A program made the position numbers and the translations under genes. Of a stretch of DNA of 64,000 bases, positions 25,974-34,514 are shown piece after piece; within the stretch, counting starts at the first letter, position 1; the number at the start of each line of letters is the position of its first letter. The notes under the pieces were generated by a model. The model worked only from the letters and a program-made list of their open reading frames with translations. It did not search any database and was not told where the DNA came from. Origin of the DNA: an uncultured Collinsella sp. (lineage in GTDB: Bacteria; Actinomycetota; Coriobacteriia; Coriobacteriales; Coriobacteriaceae); contig CAKUBM010000003.1 in NCBI GenBank assembly GCA_934643145.1, positions 62,001 to 126,000 of the forward strand, read 5' to 3'.

Positions 25974-26671
25974 CGGCCAGCCTCCTCGACGATGTTGACG
26001 AAGTTCTTAAGGATGCGCTGACCAAGCGCAGAGGATTTCTCGGGATGGAACTGACAGCCCCACACGTTGCCGTGACGCACAATGCACGGGAAACTCCGCG
26101 TGTAGTGCGTGCACGCCAAAACATCAGCGGCATCGGCGTCGTCGGCCACCGCGTAGCTGTGGGTGAAGTACATGTTGGCGCCCTCGGCAAAACCGGCGAG
26201 CAACGGATCGGCCGCGCCGGCGGGCGTCATGTGCACCTGGTCCCAGCCCACGTGCGGCACCTTCAGGCGACTCGACTCCAGGCGCGTGCACGAACCGCGC
26301 ATGATGCCCAGGCCATCGACCCAGGGGCCGCCAGACTGCTCAGGGGTGCTGCCGTCTGCAGCCATGCCCTCGTCCGCAGGCACGCCCTCGTTGCCGCGCT
26401 CAAAAAAGAGCTGAAGGCCCAGGCAGATGCCGAGCAGCGGAGTTCCGGCGGCGACGGCATCGAGCACGGCCGCCTCCTCGCCGCTCTGGCGTATAAAGGC
26501 GATCGCGTCATAGAACGCGCCCACGCCCGGGATGACCAGGCCGTCGGCGTCGCGGATCTGCTCCGGATCATCCGACGTACAGGCGGCGGCACCGGCGCGC
26601 GCAAGCCCGCGCACGACGCTCGACAAGTTGCCCTTGTGGTAGTCGATCACCACGATCTTCGGTTCGCCCAC
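25970..26671 (-). CDS. hisH: Imidazole glycerol phosphate synthase, glutaminase subunit
   Basis: 233-residue class I glutaminase that feeds ammonia to HisF. The nucleophile elbow is LLGICLGLQLFFERGNEG (Cys), with GVGAFYDA, and the C-terminal His/Glu dyad in WGCQFHPEKSSALGQR. The GTG at 26671 was chosen because GAGGAGGGG lies 4 nt upstream and homology starts at once with IVVIDYHKGNL. In-frame ATGs at 26689 and 26710 are possible but weaker. A hairpin separates it from hisB. Confidence 0.92.
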   Translation of the reverse strand: MGEPKIVVIDYHKGNLSSVVRGLARAGAAACTSDDPEQIRDADGLVIPGVGAFYDAIAFIRQSGEEAAVLDAVAAGTPLLGICLGLQLFFERGNEGVPADEGMAADGSTPEQSGGPWVDGLGIMRGSCTRLESSRLKVPHVGWDQVHMTPAGAADPLLAGFAEGANMYFTHSYAVADDADAADVLACTHYTRSFPCIVRHGNVWGCQFHPEKSSALGQRILKNFVNIVEEAGR

Positions 26672-26697
26672 GCGACCCCTCCTCCTCATCTTGTCCG

Positions 26698-26738
26698 AAA
26701 ACCACCACAAAGGGGACAGACACCTTCGTGGTGGTTTC
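26698..26738. repeat. Intercistronic hairpin between hisB and hisH
   Basis: AAACCACCAC-(19 nt)-GTGGTGGTTT, with further ACAAAGG/CCTTCGT pairing inside. It sits inside the his operon, where it could trim or stabilise the mRNA. It resembles the palindromic repeats seen elsewhere in the window in size but not in sequence. Confidence 0.65.
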
Positions 26739-26752
26739 TGCCTTTGTAGCGG

Positions 26753-27340
26753 TTACAGTGAGCCCTTGGTGCTAGGGATGCCCTGCACGCGGGGATCGAG
26801 CTCGCAGGCGTGGCGCATCGTGCGGCCCACGGCCTTAAAGGCGGCCTCGATAATGTGATGCGAGTTGCCGCTCGCCAGCTCGCGCACATGCAGCGTGAGC
26901 TTGGCATCGCGCGCGAAGGCGTAGAAGAACTCGACCGCCAGCTCGGTATCAAAGCTGCCCACGCGCTCGGTCGGCACGGGCAGCTCGCAGTAGGCCTGCC
27001 CGCGGCCCGAAATATCAACAGCAGCCATCACAAGCGTCTCGTCCATGGCGATCGCCGCGTCGGCAAAGCGCGTAATGCCCGCCTTGTCGCCCAGAGCCTG
27101 GCAAAACGCCTCGCCCAGCACAATGCCCGTGTCCTCGACGGTGTGGTGCGCATCGACCTCCACGTCGCCCACCGCGTGCACCGTCAGATCGAACAGGCCA
27201 TGACGGCCAAAGGCGTTGAGCATGTGGTCGAAAAACGGTACGCCGGTCGAGATATCGCACACACCGGATCCATCCAGGTCGAGCTTGACGACAATGTCGG
27301 TCTCGCCCGTCTTGCGGGTTACCTCGGCATAGCGGTCCAT
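26753..27340 (-). CDS. hisB: Imidazoleglycerol-phosphate dehydratase
   Basis: 195 residues, monofunctional. Mn-binding motifs: VCDISTGVPFFDHMLNAFGR, DVEVDAHHTVEDTGIVLGEA, ARDAKLTLHVRELASGNSHH and HIIEAAFKAVGRTMRHA. It lacks the N-terminal HAD phosphatase domain of the enterobacterial HisB, so a separate histidinol phosphatase is required. The hisC stop and hisB start are directly adjacent. Confidence 0.97.
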   Translation of the reverse strand: MDRYAEVTRKTGETDIVVKLDLDGSGVCDISTGVPFFDHMLNAFGRHGLFDLTVHAVGDVEVDAHHTVEDTGIVLGEAFCQALGDKAGITRFADAAIAMDETLVMAAVDISGRGQAYCELPVPTERVGSFDTELAVEFFYAFARDAKLTLHVRELASGNSHHIIEAAFKAVGRTMRHACELDPRVQGIPSTKGSL

Positions 27341-28456
27341 CTACATCTCCTCCTTCACCAGCGCGGCAAACGCGGCCAGCACCTCGTCGTTTTCCTGCGG
27401 GGTGCCCACGGTAATGCGCAGGCAGTCCGCGAGTCCCGGCGCGTAGCTAAAGTCGCGCACCAAAATTGAATACTCGTCGCGCAGACGCTCGCGCACGCGC
27501 GTGGCATGCGGCGTGCGCGCGAGCACAAAATTCGCCGCGCTCGGCCATACCTCCACGGGCAGGCCCTCGGCAGCCATTGCGCGCAGGGCGCACAACTCGC
27601 GCTCGCGCTCGGATGTAACTTGCGCCACCACGGGTGCATACGCATCGCGGGCACGCACGCAGGCAAGCGCTGCGGCCTGGCTCAGCACATTGACCGAATA
27701 GATCTGGCGAATCGCCGCGAACACGTCGATGACCTCGGGCGCCGCGATCACGTAGCCCAGGCGCGTGCCGGCGGCGCCAAACGCCTTGGACAGCGTATGC
27801 AGAATCACCAGGTTTGGATGCTCGGCGATAAGGCCTTGCGCCGTGGTTGCCGTGCCAAACGAATCGTCGGCAAACTCAACGTAGGCCTCGTCGACCATGA
27901 CCATGCCGGGGCAGGCATCGCACAGGGCAGCGACAAAGTCGAGCGGTGCCACGTCACCCGTGGGATTGTTGGGCGAGGTCACGATCGACAGATTGCACTC
28001 GGGCGCCGCCGCGAGCACAGCTGCTTGGTCGAGCTCAAAGGTCGCCGGGTCGCGCCATACGTCGCGCACCTCGGTCTGACAGAGCGACGCAAAGAACGCA
28101 TACTCGCTAAAGCACGGCGGGCAGTTGAGCAGGGTCCGTCCCGCGCCGCCAAACGCCAACAGGTAGTTATAGAGCAGCTCGTCGCCGCCGTTGCCCACGC
28201 AGACATTCTCGCGCGTCACACCATGCCAAGCAGCCAGCTCGTCGCGCAGGTCGTTCGACATGGGATCGGGGTAGCGGTTGAGCGGCGTAGCAGCCAGGGC
28301 AGCGTCGACCGCCTTGCGCACGCCGGCAGGTACGGGATAGGTGTTCTCGTTGGCCGAAAGGTTGATGCGCGTGGGCGTAAAGTTGGGATCGTAGGGCTCA
28401 ATGCCGGCCAAGTAGGGCTGGACGAGCTCCTTCATGCGCGGCGTGAGTTCGGCCAT
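27341..28456 (-). CDS. hisC: Histidinol-phosphate aminotransferase
   Basis: 371-residue fold-type I PLP enzyme. Seen: INLSANENTYPVPAGVRKAV, GNGGDELLYNYLLAFGGAGR, SPNNPTGDVAPLDFVAAL, MVMVDEAYVEFADDS, and the PLP Lys in LHTLSKAFGAAGTRLGYVIA, then RDFSYAPGLADCLRITVGTP. GGGGAGG lies 6 nt before ATG28456; an in-frame ATG 15 nt earlier overlaps hisD. Confidence 0.95.
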   Translation of the reverse strand: MAELTPRMKELVQPYLAGIEPYDPNFTPTRINLSANENTYPVPAGVRKAVDAALAATPLNRYPDPMSNDLRDELAAWHGVTRENVCVGNGGDELLYNYLLAFGGAGRTLLNCPPCFSEYAFFASLCQTEVRDVWRDPATFELDQAAVLAAAPECNLSIVTSPNNPTGDVAPLDFVAALCDACPGMVMVDEAYVEFADDSFGTATTAQGLIAEHPNLVILHTLSKAFGAAGTRLGYVIAAPEVIDVFAAIRQIYSVNVLSQAAALACVRARDAYAPVVAQVTSERERELCALRAMAAEGLPVEVWPSAANFVLARTPHATRVRERLRDEYSILVRDFSYAPGLADCLRITVGTPQENDEVLAAFAALVKEEM

Positions 28457-28457
28457 A

Positions 28458-29897
28458 TTAGGCCTCCCCACCGGTCACACCGGCGCCATCCGCGCCCGCA
28501 GCCGCCGTCAGGTCCACGCCCTCGGCAACCGTCGCCACGGCGTCGCCCGGCCAGGCAACCTTAGTCAGGTCGGCCGCGGCCAGCGACTCGGCACTCACGG
28601 CATCCTCGCCCTGTTCCAGCACACGGCGACGAAGAGCGGCGGAAAGCGCGTGTGCCCACAGGCCCTCGGCCTCGGCCAGGCGCTGCGTAGCAGGGGCGTC
28701 GGAGAGCAGACCTTCGGGCGTATAGCAAATGACGCTCGAGCGCTTAACGAACTCTTCGACCGAAAGCGGGTTGGAGAACATGGCCGTACCGCCGGTCGGC
28801 AGCGTGTGGTTGGGGCCGGCGACGTAATCGCCGAGCGGCTCGGAACTCCAAGCGCCCACAAAGATGGCGCCGGCGTTGCGAATGCCGCCGAGCAGGCCCA
28901 TCGCGTCCTTGCAGTGCAGCTCAAGGTGTTCGGGTGCCACGGTGTTCACGGCCTCGACGGCGGCAGCCATGTCGGCGGCAACCACGATGGTGCCCTCGTT
29001 ATCGAGCGAGGCGCGCGTGATCTCGGCGCGCGGGGACTGCGCCACCAGAATGTCGATACCCGCCTCGACCTCGCGCGCAAACTGCTCATCGCAGGTCACC
29101 AGATAGCAGGCGGCCAGCGGATCGTGCTCGGCCTGAGCCATCAGGTCGGCTGCGACCACCATGGGCTTGGCCGTAGCGTCAGCCAGTACGCAGACCTCGG
29201 ACGGGCCAGCGACCATGTCGATGCCCACATCGCCCGACACGATCTGCTTGGCCGCGGCGACAAAGGCGTTGCCCGGGCCGGTGATCTTATCGACGCGCGG
29301 AATGGTCTCGGTGCCGTACGCCAGCGCGGCCACGGCCTGGGCGCCGCCCACCATATAGATCTCGTCCACGCCGCCGAGCTTGGCGGCCGCAAGCGTATAG
29401 GGGCTGATCAGGCCGTCCTTTTGCGGCGGAGTCACCATGACCACGCGCTTAACGCCGGCCACCTTGGCCGGAATCGCGTTCATGAGCACGGTTGAGGGAT
29501 ACTGCGCGCGGCCGCCCGGCACGTAGATACCGGCCGCGGCAAGCGGAGTCACCTTAACGCCGAGCATCGTGCCGTCCGCGCGCGTGGTAAACCAGCTCTG
29601 CTCGACCTCGCGCTGGTGGAACTCGCGAATCTGGCGTGCAGCCTTCTCGAGCGCGGCGACAAAGGCCGGGTCGAGACCTTCGAGCGCGGCATCGATTTGC
29701 TCTTGCGGCAGACGGAAGCTCTGCAGCTCAACGCCGTCAAAGCGCCGGCAATAGTCGCGCACCGCGGCATCGCCGTTAGCGCGCACGTTGACCACGATAT
29801 CGCGGGCGGCATCGACGATGTTTTGCGGCAGCACGCCCTTGCGGTTGAGTTGGTTGGTAACGAGGCGCTCACCGGGAGCAAGCTTGATGGTCTTCAT
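28458..29897 (-). CDS. hisD: Histidinol dehydrogenase
   Basis: 479 residues, last two oxidation steps to histidine, NAD dependent with zinc. Motifs: GIYVPGGRAQYPSTVLMNAI, KITGPGNAFVAAAKQIVSGD, VDMVAGPSEV-type DMVAGPSEVCVLADATAKP, AQAEHDPLAACYLVT, and APEHLELHC (catalytic Glu/His). It is somewhat longer than usual (430-440) because of a C-terminal Ala/Gly-rich tail of about 30 residues. It follows hisZG after a 105-nt gap. Confidence 0.95.
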   Translation of the reverse strand: MKTIKLAPGERLVTNQLNRKGVLPQNIVDAARDIVVNVRANGDAAVRDYCRRFDGVELQSFRLPQEQIDAALEGLDPAFVAALEKAARQIREFHQREVEQSWFTTRADGTMLGVKVTPLAAAGIYVPGGRAQYPSTVLMNAIPAKVAGVKRVVMVTPPQKDGLISPYTLAAAKLGGVDEIYMVGGAQAVAALAYGTETIPRVDKITGPGNAFVAAAKQIVSGDVGIDMVAGPSEVCVLADATAKPMVVAADLMAQAEHDPLAACYLVTCDEQFAREVEAGIDILVAQSPRAEITRASLDNEGTIVVAADMAAAVEAVNTVAPEHLELHCKDAMGLLGGIRNAGAIFVGAWSSEPLGDYVAGPNHTLPTGGTAMFSNPLSVEEFVKRSSVICYTPEGLLSDAPATQRLAEAEGLWAHALSAALRRRVLEQGEDAVSAESLAAADLTKVAWPGDAVATVAEGVDLTAAAGADGAGVTGGEA

Positions 29898-30002
29898 ATC
29901 GGTATCCCCTATCGGTTGAGGTTGCGTTTGAGAAACGTGAGACCGGGCAGCAGTGCCAATCGGCCCGCGGCGCGGACATGGGGGCGCCCGTGCGCGCTCG
30001 CG

Positions 30003-31718
30003 CTATTGTGCCAAGCCCGCGACGGGCTCAAAATGCTTGTCTTTCACGGCAGCCGCCAGGCGATCGGCCAGGTTACGCACGCGCGGATCCAAGCGCGCCG
30101 CACCCGGGTTGACGAAGAAGCGGGCCGTGCAGTCCATGATGCGACCAGTGATGACCAGGTCGTTGTCGCGCAGGGTCGCGCCCGTGGCGGTAATGTCCAC
30201 GATACGATCGGTCATGCCGACGATGGGGCCCAGTTCAATATTGCCGTGCAGAGAGACGATATCGGCATTCACGCCGCGCTCGGCATACCAAGCGCTCGCG
30301 ATGCGCGGGTACTTGGTGGCCACGCGAAGCGACCCGCGGCGGGCATAGTTGCGCTCGGCCTGGCCGGCGCGCCACGCGGGCTCCGCCTCAATGAAGGTGC
30401 ACAGACCGTAGCCCAGATCGACGAGCTGCAGCAGGTTGAGGTCTGCCTCAATGAGCGAGTCCCAGCCGCAGATGCCGCAGTCGGCACCGCCGCAGCCCAC
30501 AAAGGCGGGCGCGTCGCTGGGGCGCACAATGACAAACTCAATATCGCCAACCGCACCCTCGCCGGCACGCGTGTCGCGGCCGCGCACGATCAGGTGACGA
30601 CCGGGGTCGCGCAGCTCGGAAACGTCCAGGCCCGCAGCTTCGAGCACGTCGAGGGTGTCGGCCTTGAGCGAGCCCTTGGGCACGGCGATGCGCAGCGGAC
30701 CCTCGGCGCCACGGCCCGCAGCATGGTCGCCATCGGAAGCGGCATCCTCGGCCGAGGTGCGCGCGGCCTCCAGGCGCTCAAGCGAAAAAGCGAAGCCCGC
30801 CGCCGGCACCTCGATGCCGTCGCCAAACGCGCCGGTAAAGATGGAATCGTAGCGACCGCCCGAGCCGACCGGATCGGGCAAGCCGCCGGCATAGGCCTTA
30901 AAGACCAGGCCCGTGTAGTAGTCGAAAGAATTCATGATGGAGAAGTCGAAGGACAGCACCTGGGCGTCCTCGGGAGTCAGGCCCTCGACCAGGGCGCGCA
31001 GCTCACGCGTGAGTGGCGCGACGATACCGGCGGCCACCAGCAATGCGTCCACGCGATCGAGCACCTCGACTCCGCCGTGCAGACGCGGCAGCTCGCTAAT
31101 GGCAGCCTTGACGGCGTCGGTCTCATCGCTTGCCGCCACGCGGGCATCGAGACCCACAAAGTCGTTGGCGTGCACGCAGCGCAGGGCCTCGGCAGCCAGC
31201 TCGCGATCCTCGCACGCGGCAAGCAGTTCCTTAAACGGGCGCACGCTACCTGCGATAATGCGCGCATCGGGCAGTGCCAGCTTGCGCACGGCCTCGGCCA
31301 CCAGCGAGACAATCTCAACATCGCCCGCAGTATCGCCCGCACCGATGAGCTCAAAGCCCAGCTGCGTAAACTGGCGCGAGCCGCCGGCATTGCGCTGGCA
31401 CTCGCGAACCACCGGCGCCTCATAGCGCAGGCGCAGCGGCAGGTCGGCCGCACGCATGCGGGTCGAGACTAGACGCACGATGGGCAGCGTGTTGTCGGGG
31501 CGGACCACCAGCAGGCGGCCGTCGTCATCAAAAAGCTTAAACGGTGTGTCCGCAATGCGGCCGCCCTCCTCGAGCGAACCCTTGTCCTCGAGCAGCGGCG
31601 TCTCGACCGGCAAATAATGATGCTCCCTAAAGCAGCCCTTCACCGTCAGCGCAATCTCCTCGCGCGCCTGAGCCTCCTCGGGCAATATGTCCCGGAATCC
31701 CCACGGTGTGGCCGTCAT
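30003..31718 (-). CDS. HisZ-HisG fusion: ATP phosphoribosyltransferase regulatory plus catalytic subunits
   Basis: 571 residues. Residues 1-325 or so are HisZ, a histidyl-tRNA synthetase paralogue: TPWGFRDILPEEAQAREEIA, LLVVRPDNTLPIVRLVSTRM, and DFSIMNSFDYYTGLVFKAYA with GSGGRYDSIFTGAF. After a 25-residue acidic linker, residues about 347-571 are short-form HisG: LRIAVPKGSLKADTLDVLEA, VIVRPSDAPAFVGCGGADCG, RVATKYPRIASAWYAERGV and IVDITATGATLRDNDLVITG, the PRPP loop. HisZ and short HisG normally form a hetero-octamer from two genes; here they are one chain. It is the first gene of the his operon, so it is the feedback-controlled step. Confidence 0.92.
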   Translation of the reverse strand: MTATPWGFRDILPEEAQAREEIALTVKGCFREHHYLPVETPLLEDKGSLEEGGRIADTPFKLFDDDGRLLVVRPDNTLPIVRLVSTRMRAADLPLRLRYEAPVVRECQRNAGGSRQFTQLGFELIGAGDTAGDVEIVSLVAEAVRKLALPDARIIAGSVRPFKELLAACEDRELAAEALRCVHANDFVGLDARVAASDETDAVKAAISELPRLHGGVEVLDRVDALLVAAGIVAPLTRELRALVEGLTPEDAQVLSFDFSIMNSFDYYTGLVFKAYAGGLPDPVGSGGRYDSIFTGAFGDGIEVPAAGFAFSLERLEAARTSAEDAASDGDHAAGRGAEGPLRIAVPKGSLKADTLDVLEAAGLDVSELRDPGRHLIVRGRDTRAGEGAVGDIEFVIVRPSDAPAFVGCGGADCGICGWDSLIEADLNLLQLVDLGYGLCTFIEAEPAWRAGQAERNYARRGSLRVATKYPRIASAWYAERGVNADIVSLHGNIELGPIVGMTDRIVDITATGATLRDNDLVITGRIMDCTARFFVNPGAARLDPRVRNLADRLAAAVKDKHFEPVAGLAQ

Positions 31719-31754
31719 CTGGTGAGCCTCCTCATGCTGTGTTTCATATAGAAC

Positions 31755-31784
31755 AGAAGACCGGCATAGCTCCGCCGGTCTTCT
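31755..31784 (-). promoter_or_regulatory. Hairpin in the his operon leader
   Basis: AGAAGACCGGC-(8 nt)-GCCGGTCTTCT, a perfect 11-bp stem about 37 nt upstream of the hisZG start. TATGCT at about 31796-31801 (minus strand) could be the -10, placing the stem near the 5' end of the mRNA. No his-rich leader peptide or T-box motif was found. Confidence 0.5.
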
Positions 31785-31860
31785 GGGTACTTTAGCATAC
31801 TAGAGTGCTTGCGGGGAGAATCCGTGCCCGCCACTCACACCGTATTCATTTGGAAACATA

Positions 31861-32215
31861 GGAAAGCACGCCCCACTTTGAGCCGCCATTCCGGGACATG
31901 CTTTCCGCCAGACGTTCATTGGGAAACTGCATCCCACTTTCAGGCCGAAGAACGGGACGCATTTTCCCAACCAGCCTCAACGGGAAAATGCATCCCAATT
32001 TCTAGCCGGAAACCGGGATGCACTTTCCGCCTGAAGCTCAACGGGAAAACGCATCCCGGAATCGAGGCTCAAACTGGGATGTATTTTCCGAACGAGCACT
32101 TAGCGGAAAGTCTGTCCCGGAATCTGCATCCGGAATGGGACACACTTTCCGAAAGAGGCCCCTAGCGGAAAGCCTGCCCCAGAATGAGCCCTCAAAATGG
32201 GACGCACTTTCCGCT
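31861..32215. repeat. Tandem array of six 61-bp hairpin units
   Basis: GGAAA starts a unit at 31861, 31922, 31983, 32044, 32105 and 32167 (spacings 61, 61, 61, 61, 62). Each unit folds as GGAAA-n3-5-TCCC ... GGGA-n3-5-TTTCC around 15-20 variable nt, followed by 12-15 less conserved nt. Arms vary between units but stay paired (ATGCATCCC/GGGATGCA; GTCTGTCCC/GGGACACA). The gap 31785-32314 contains nothing else except a terminator. Confidence 0.9.
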
Positions 32216-32228
32216 TGTGCCCGCAACG

Positions 32229-32262
32229 CAAAAAGGGCGCCCGCGCGAATGCGGACGCCCTT
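32229..32262 (-). terminator. Terminator after deglycase copy A
   Basis: AAGGGCG-(16 nt, further G-C pairs)-CGCCCTT with TTTTTGCG following on the minus strand. Confidence 0.85.
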
Positions 32263-32314
32263 GTGTGGGGTCGAGATATCAACCAGCCAAGATATCCGAA
32301 CCTGCGACCAGCTC

Positions 32315-33376
32315 TTAGTAGTCGAACTGGTGGTAGTAGCGGCGGTACTTGAGGTTGTGCTTGGTGACCAGCTCGTAGTTGCGCGCGAGGCGGTCGGTGG
32401 TCAGCGCCGACAGGATCCAGGGGGACACGATGACGCGGAAGTCGTCGTCCAGGCCCGGGATCGCGTACTCGGCGGTGTCGATGATGACGTAGTCCTCGTC
32501 GCCGGTCACGCCGCTGGTGAGGAAGGCGCGGACGCGCTCGTCCAGGGCGCGGCACTCGTCCTCGCCCATGAACAGGAACACCGGGACGCCGGGCTCGAGC
32601 AGCTCGAGCGTGCCGTGGAAGAAGTCGTGCGAGGTGATGTGGCGGATGCGCTTCCACTGCATCTCCTCGAGCAGGCACATGGAATAGAGGATGGTCTCGC
32701 CCCACAGCGCGCCCGAGCCGATGAACATGGTGTAGTCGGCAAGCGCGTACTTGCGGGCGAGCTCCTCGGCGCGCGGCTCGAAGCGCTTGCGGATGTCGAG
32801 CATGTCCTTCCAGACGTCCCTCGTCTGCTCGATGAACAGGTCGAACTTGGGGAAGCAGCCGCGGCGGTTGAGCAGGCGCAGGCCGAAGCAGTCGGCGAGG
32901 TAGTAGCCCTTCTCGCAGCCGCCGGCGCCGTGGTCGGAGGCCATCATGACGCAGTTCTCGGCGCCCACGGCCTGCCCGATCTTGCCCTCGGGGTTGGTCA
33001 TGGCGTAGACGCGCACGCCCATGGTCTTCATCTTGCCGATGGCCTCGAGGACCTCGGGGGTGGTGCCGGACTCGGAGGCGGTCAGCACGACGGAGCGCTC
33101 GGTCATGCGCTTGTGGCCCATGACGTTCCACTCGGCGGCGTGGATCAGGTAGACCTCGAGGTCGCGGTCGCCGAACTTGTTCATGAGGTACTCGAGCTGC
33201 ATGAACTCGTCCCAGGTGCCGCCGACGCCCATCAGGAAGACGGCGTCGTAGCCCTCCTCGTGCACGCGGTCGGCCAGGGCGGTCATCCTCTTGCCGGCCT
33301 CGTAGACGTTCCTGCCGTCCTCGAGGTAGCCCTCCTGGTCGAAGTGCACGATCTCGATCTTCTCGGTCTCCTTCAT
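32315..33376 (-). CDS. SIS-domain sugar-phosphate deglycase, fructoselysine-6-phosphate type (copy A)
   Basis: 353 residues. Two SIS domains: the first with VFLMGVGGTWDEFMQLEYLM and LTASESGTTPEVLEAIGKMK (S-x-S-G-x-T phosphosugar loop), the second with YTMFIGSGALWGETILYSMC. Relatives FrlB/GfrF split fructoselysine 6-phosphate into glucose 6-phosphate and lysine. The gene is nucleotide-identical, as far as it was compared by eye, to copy B at 37464-38525. The identity ends exactly at the start and stop codons. It is the lone gene of its transcript, with its own ATACCAAT-bearing promoter. The exact Amadori substrate is inferred from the context. Confidence 0.82.
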   Translation of the reverse strand: MKETEKIEIVHFDQEGYLEDGRNVYEAGKRMTALADRVHEEGYDAVFLMGVGGTWDEFMQLEYLMNKFGDRDLEVYLIHAAEWNVMGHKRMTERSVVLTASESGTTPEVLEAIGKMKTMGVRVYAMTNPEGKIGQAVGAENCVMMASDHGAGGCEKGYYLADCFGLRLLNRRGCFPKFDLFIEQTRDVWKDMLDIRKRFEPRAEELARKYALADYTMFIGSGALWGETILYSMCLLEEMQWKRIRHITSHDFFHGTLELLEPGVPVFLFMGEDECRALDERVRAFLTSGVTGDEDYVIIDTAEYAIPGLDDDFRVIVSPWILSALTTDRLARNYELVTKHNLKYRRYYHQFDY

Positions 33377-33427
33377 GTGTGTCCTCCCATCACATGTGCA
33401 CGATTCTATACATCGCGCTTCTTGCTG

Positions 33428-33470
33428 ATACCAATTATAGCCATACGTTTGCGCGTTATTTAATACCAAT
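33428..33470 (-). promoter_or_regulatory. Promoter and paired ATACCAAT operator of deglycase copy A
   Basis: ATACCAAT (plus orientation) at 33428-33435 and TTTAATACCAAT ending at 33470, 35 bp apart. A minus-strand TATAAT (33434-33439) overlaps the first site. The same layout precedes the IIC gene and, slightly diverged, deglycase copy B. Confidence 0.65.
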
Positions 33471-33595
33471 CCAAACTCACGAGGATTTGCGGCGAACGGT
33501 CGATTTCACCACCCGAGTGGTATTACAACGCCCTGAGTTGTCTAATTCGAGCATCGCAGCCGACGGATGCTCCACAACTCACCGCCCAAAAGCAC

Positions 33596-33631
33596 GTTGC
33601 GCCGAAACCGCCCAAGCGTTTCCGGCGCAAC
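33596..33631 (-). terminator. Terminator-like hairpin after the epimerase gene
   Basis: GTTGCGCCGAAAC and GTTTCCGGCGCAAC pair with one bulge around 9 nt. On the minus strand GTGCTTTTGGG follows. It closes the IIC-IID-epimerase transcript. Confidence 0.65.
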
Positions 33632-33643
33632 CGCGCAGCCTCG

Positions 33644-34489
33644 TTATTCGGCTTCCATCTCCGCCGTCACACGGCGATACATCTCAATAACCTGGGTCGT
33701 CGCCTTGGACGGGTCCTGATAGTAGCGACCGTCGCACGTCTCGGCCGAAGCATAGCCCGTATAGCCGTGACGCATGAGCGCCTCGAGGTCGGCGCGCATA
33801 TCGCGCTCGCCGTCGCCCCAGGCAAGGTGCGTCGTGCCGCCGCCCACATCCACAAAATGGGTGTGAACGATCTTGTCGCCCAAAACCTCAAAATAGCTGT
33901 CGATCGTGTCGCCGGCAACCTCCATGGCGCCAAAGTCGATGCAGGCCTTCAGGTTGGGACGGTCGACATCGGCCAAGATGTGCGCCACGTCCTGCGCGGT
34001 GTTAACCAGCACGGACTCCGACGGCTGCAGCGCCTCGAGCGCCACGCGAATGCCGCGCGTATCGGCGTAATCGCACACCGAGCGCAGCATGGCCACGCTG
34101 CGAGCCCAGGCATCCTCGGCCGGCTCATCCAGATAGGCCCAGCCGCTCGTCACCAAAATCTGCGGCGCACCCAGCTCGACGGCAACATCGATAACGTTCC
34201 TAAAGTAGGACAGGATGCGCTTCTGACCGGCCTCGCCACGCACGGCAACGTTCCACGGCTTGGGGTTGTTCTGCTCGGGGCAGACGCACACGATCTTGAT
34301 GCCGTACTGGGCGGCCAGGTCGCGAATCTTGTCCACCGAATCGTGCTCATGGCAATCCACATACAGGTGCATCGAGCCAGTCCACAGCTCGATATTGCGA
34401 TAACCGGCCTCGCCGGCAGCCTTAAAGAACGTCTCGATGCTGTAATAACGATGGTTGATGTTCATGAGCGAAAGCTCGGGTACGGCCAT
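33644..34489 (-). CDS. Sugar phosphate isomerase/epimerase, FrlC-like
   Basis: 281-residue TIM barrel of the AP endonuclease 2 family. Starts MAVPELSLMNINHRYYSIET, with GYRNIELWTGSMHLYVDC, IKIVCVCPEQNNPKPWNVAV, VALEALQPSESVLVNTAQDV (metal Glu), LKACIDFGAME (Asp), IVHTHFVDVGGG (His) and a C-terminal SAETCDGRYYQDPSKA (Glu). The NNPKPWN and HTHFVD patterns resemble fructoselysine 3-epimerase FrlC, which converts psicoselysine to fructoselysine. It follows the PTS IID gene, fitting an Amadori pathway. GAAAGGGGAGG precedes the ATG. Confidence 0.78.
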   Translation of the reverse strand: MAVPELSLMNINHRYYSIETFFKAAGEAGYRNIELWTGSMHLYVDCHEHDSVDKIRDLAAQYGIKIVCVCPEQNNPKPWNVAVRGEAGQKRILSYFRNVIDVAVELGAPQILVTSGWAYLDEPAEDAWARSVAMLRSVCDYADTRGIRVALEALQPSESVLVNTAQDVAHILADVDRPNLKACIDFGAMEVAGDTIDSYFEVLGDKIVHTHFVDVGGGTTHLAWGDGERDMRADLEALMRHGYTGYASAETCDGRYYQDPSKATTQVIEMYRRVTAEMEAE

Positions 34490-34514
34490 AGCCCTCCCCT
34501 TTCGTACAAACTTG

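Noticed and set aside
29616-31472. 618-aa plus-strand frame opposite hisD and hisZG
   Set aside because: Antisense to conserved his genes; no domain recognised and no start signal.
31719-31800. T-box riboswitch in front of the his operon
   Set aside because: No AGGGTGGNACCGCG-like antiterminator motif; only one short hairpin is present.
31861-32215. Possible CRISPR array from regular 61-bp spacing
   Set aside because: Units are diverged and each is a self-complementary hairpin; the intervening 12-15 nt are partly conserved rather than unique 30-nt spacers, and no cas gene is present.
31809-32226. Open frames of 118 aa (+) and 62 aa (-) inside the 61-bp array
   Set aside because: They follow the repeat period, have no ribosome site and give no recognisable protein; they arise from the repeats.
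32018-33463. 481-aa plus-strand frame opposite deglycase A, and a similar 423-aa frame opposite copy B
   Set aside because: Low-complexity Val/Leu/Gly/Ala translations that mirror GC-rich codons of the real minus-strand gene.
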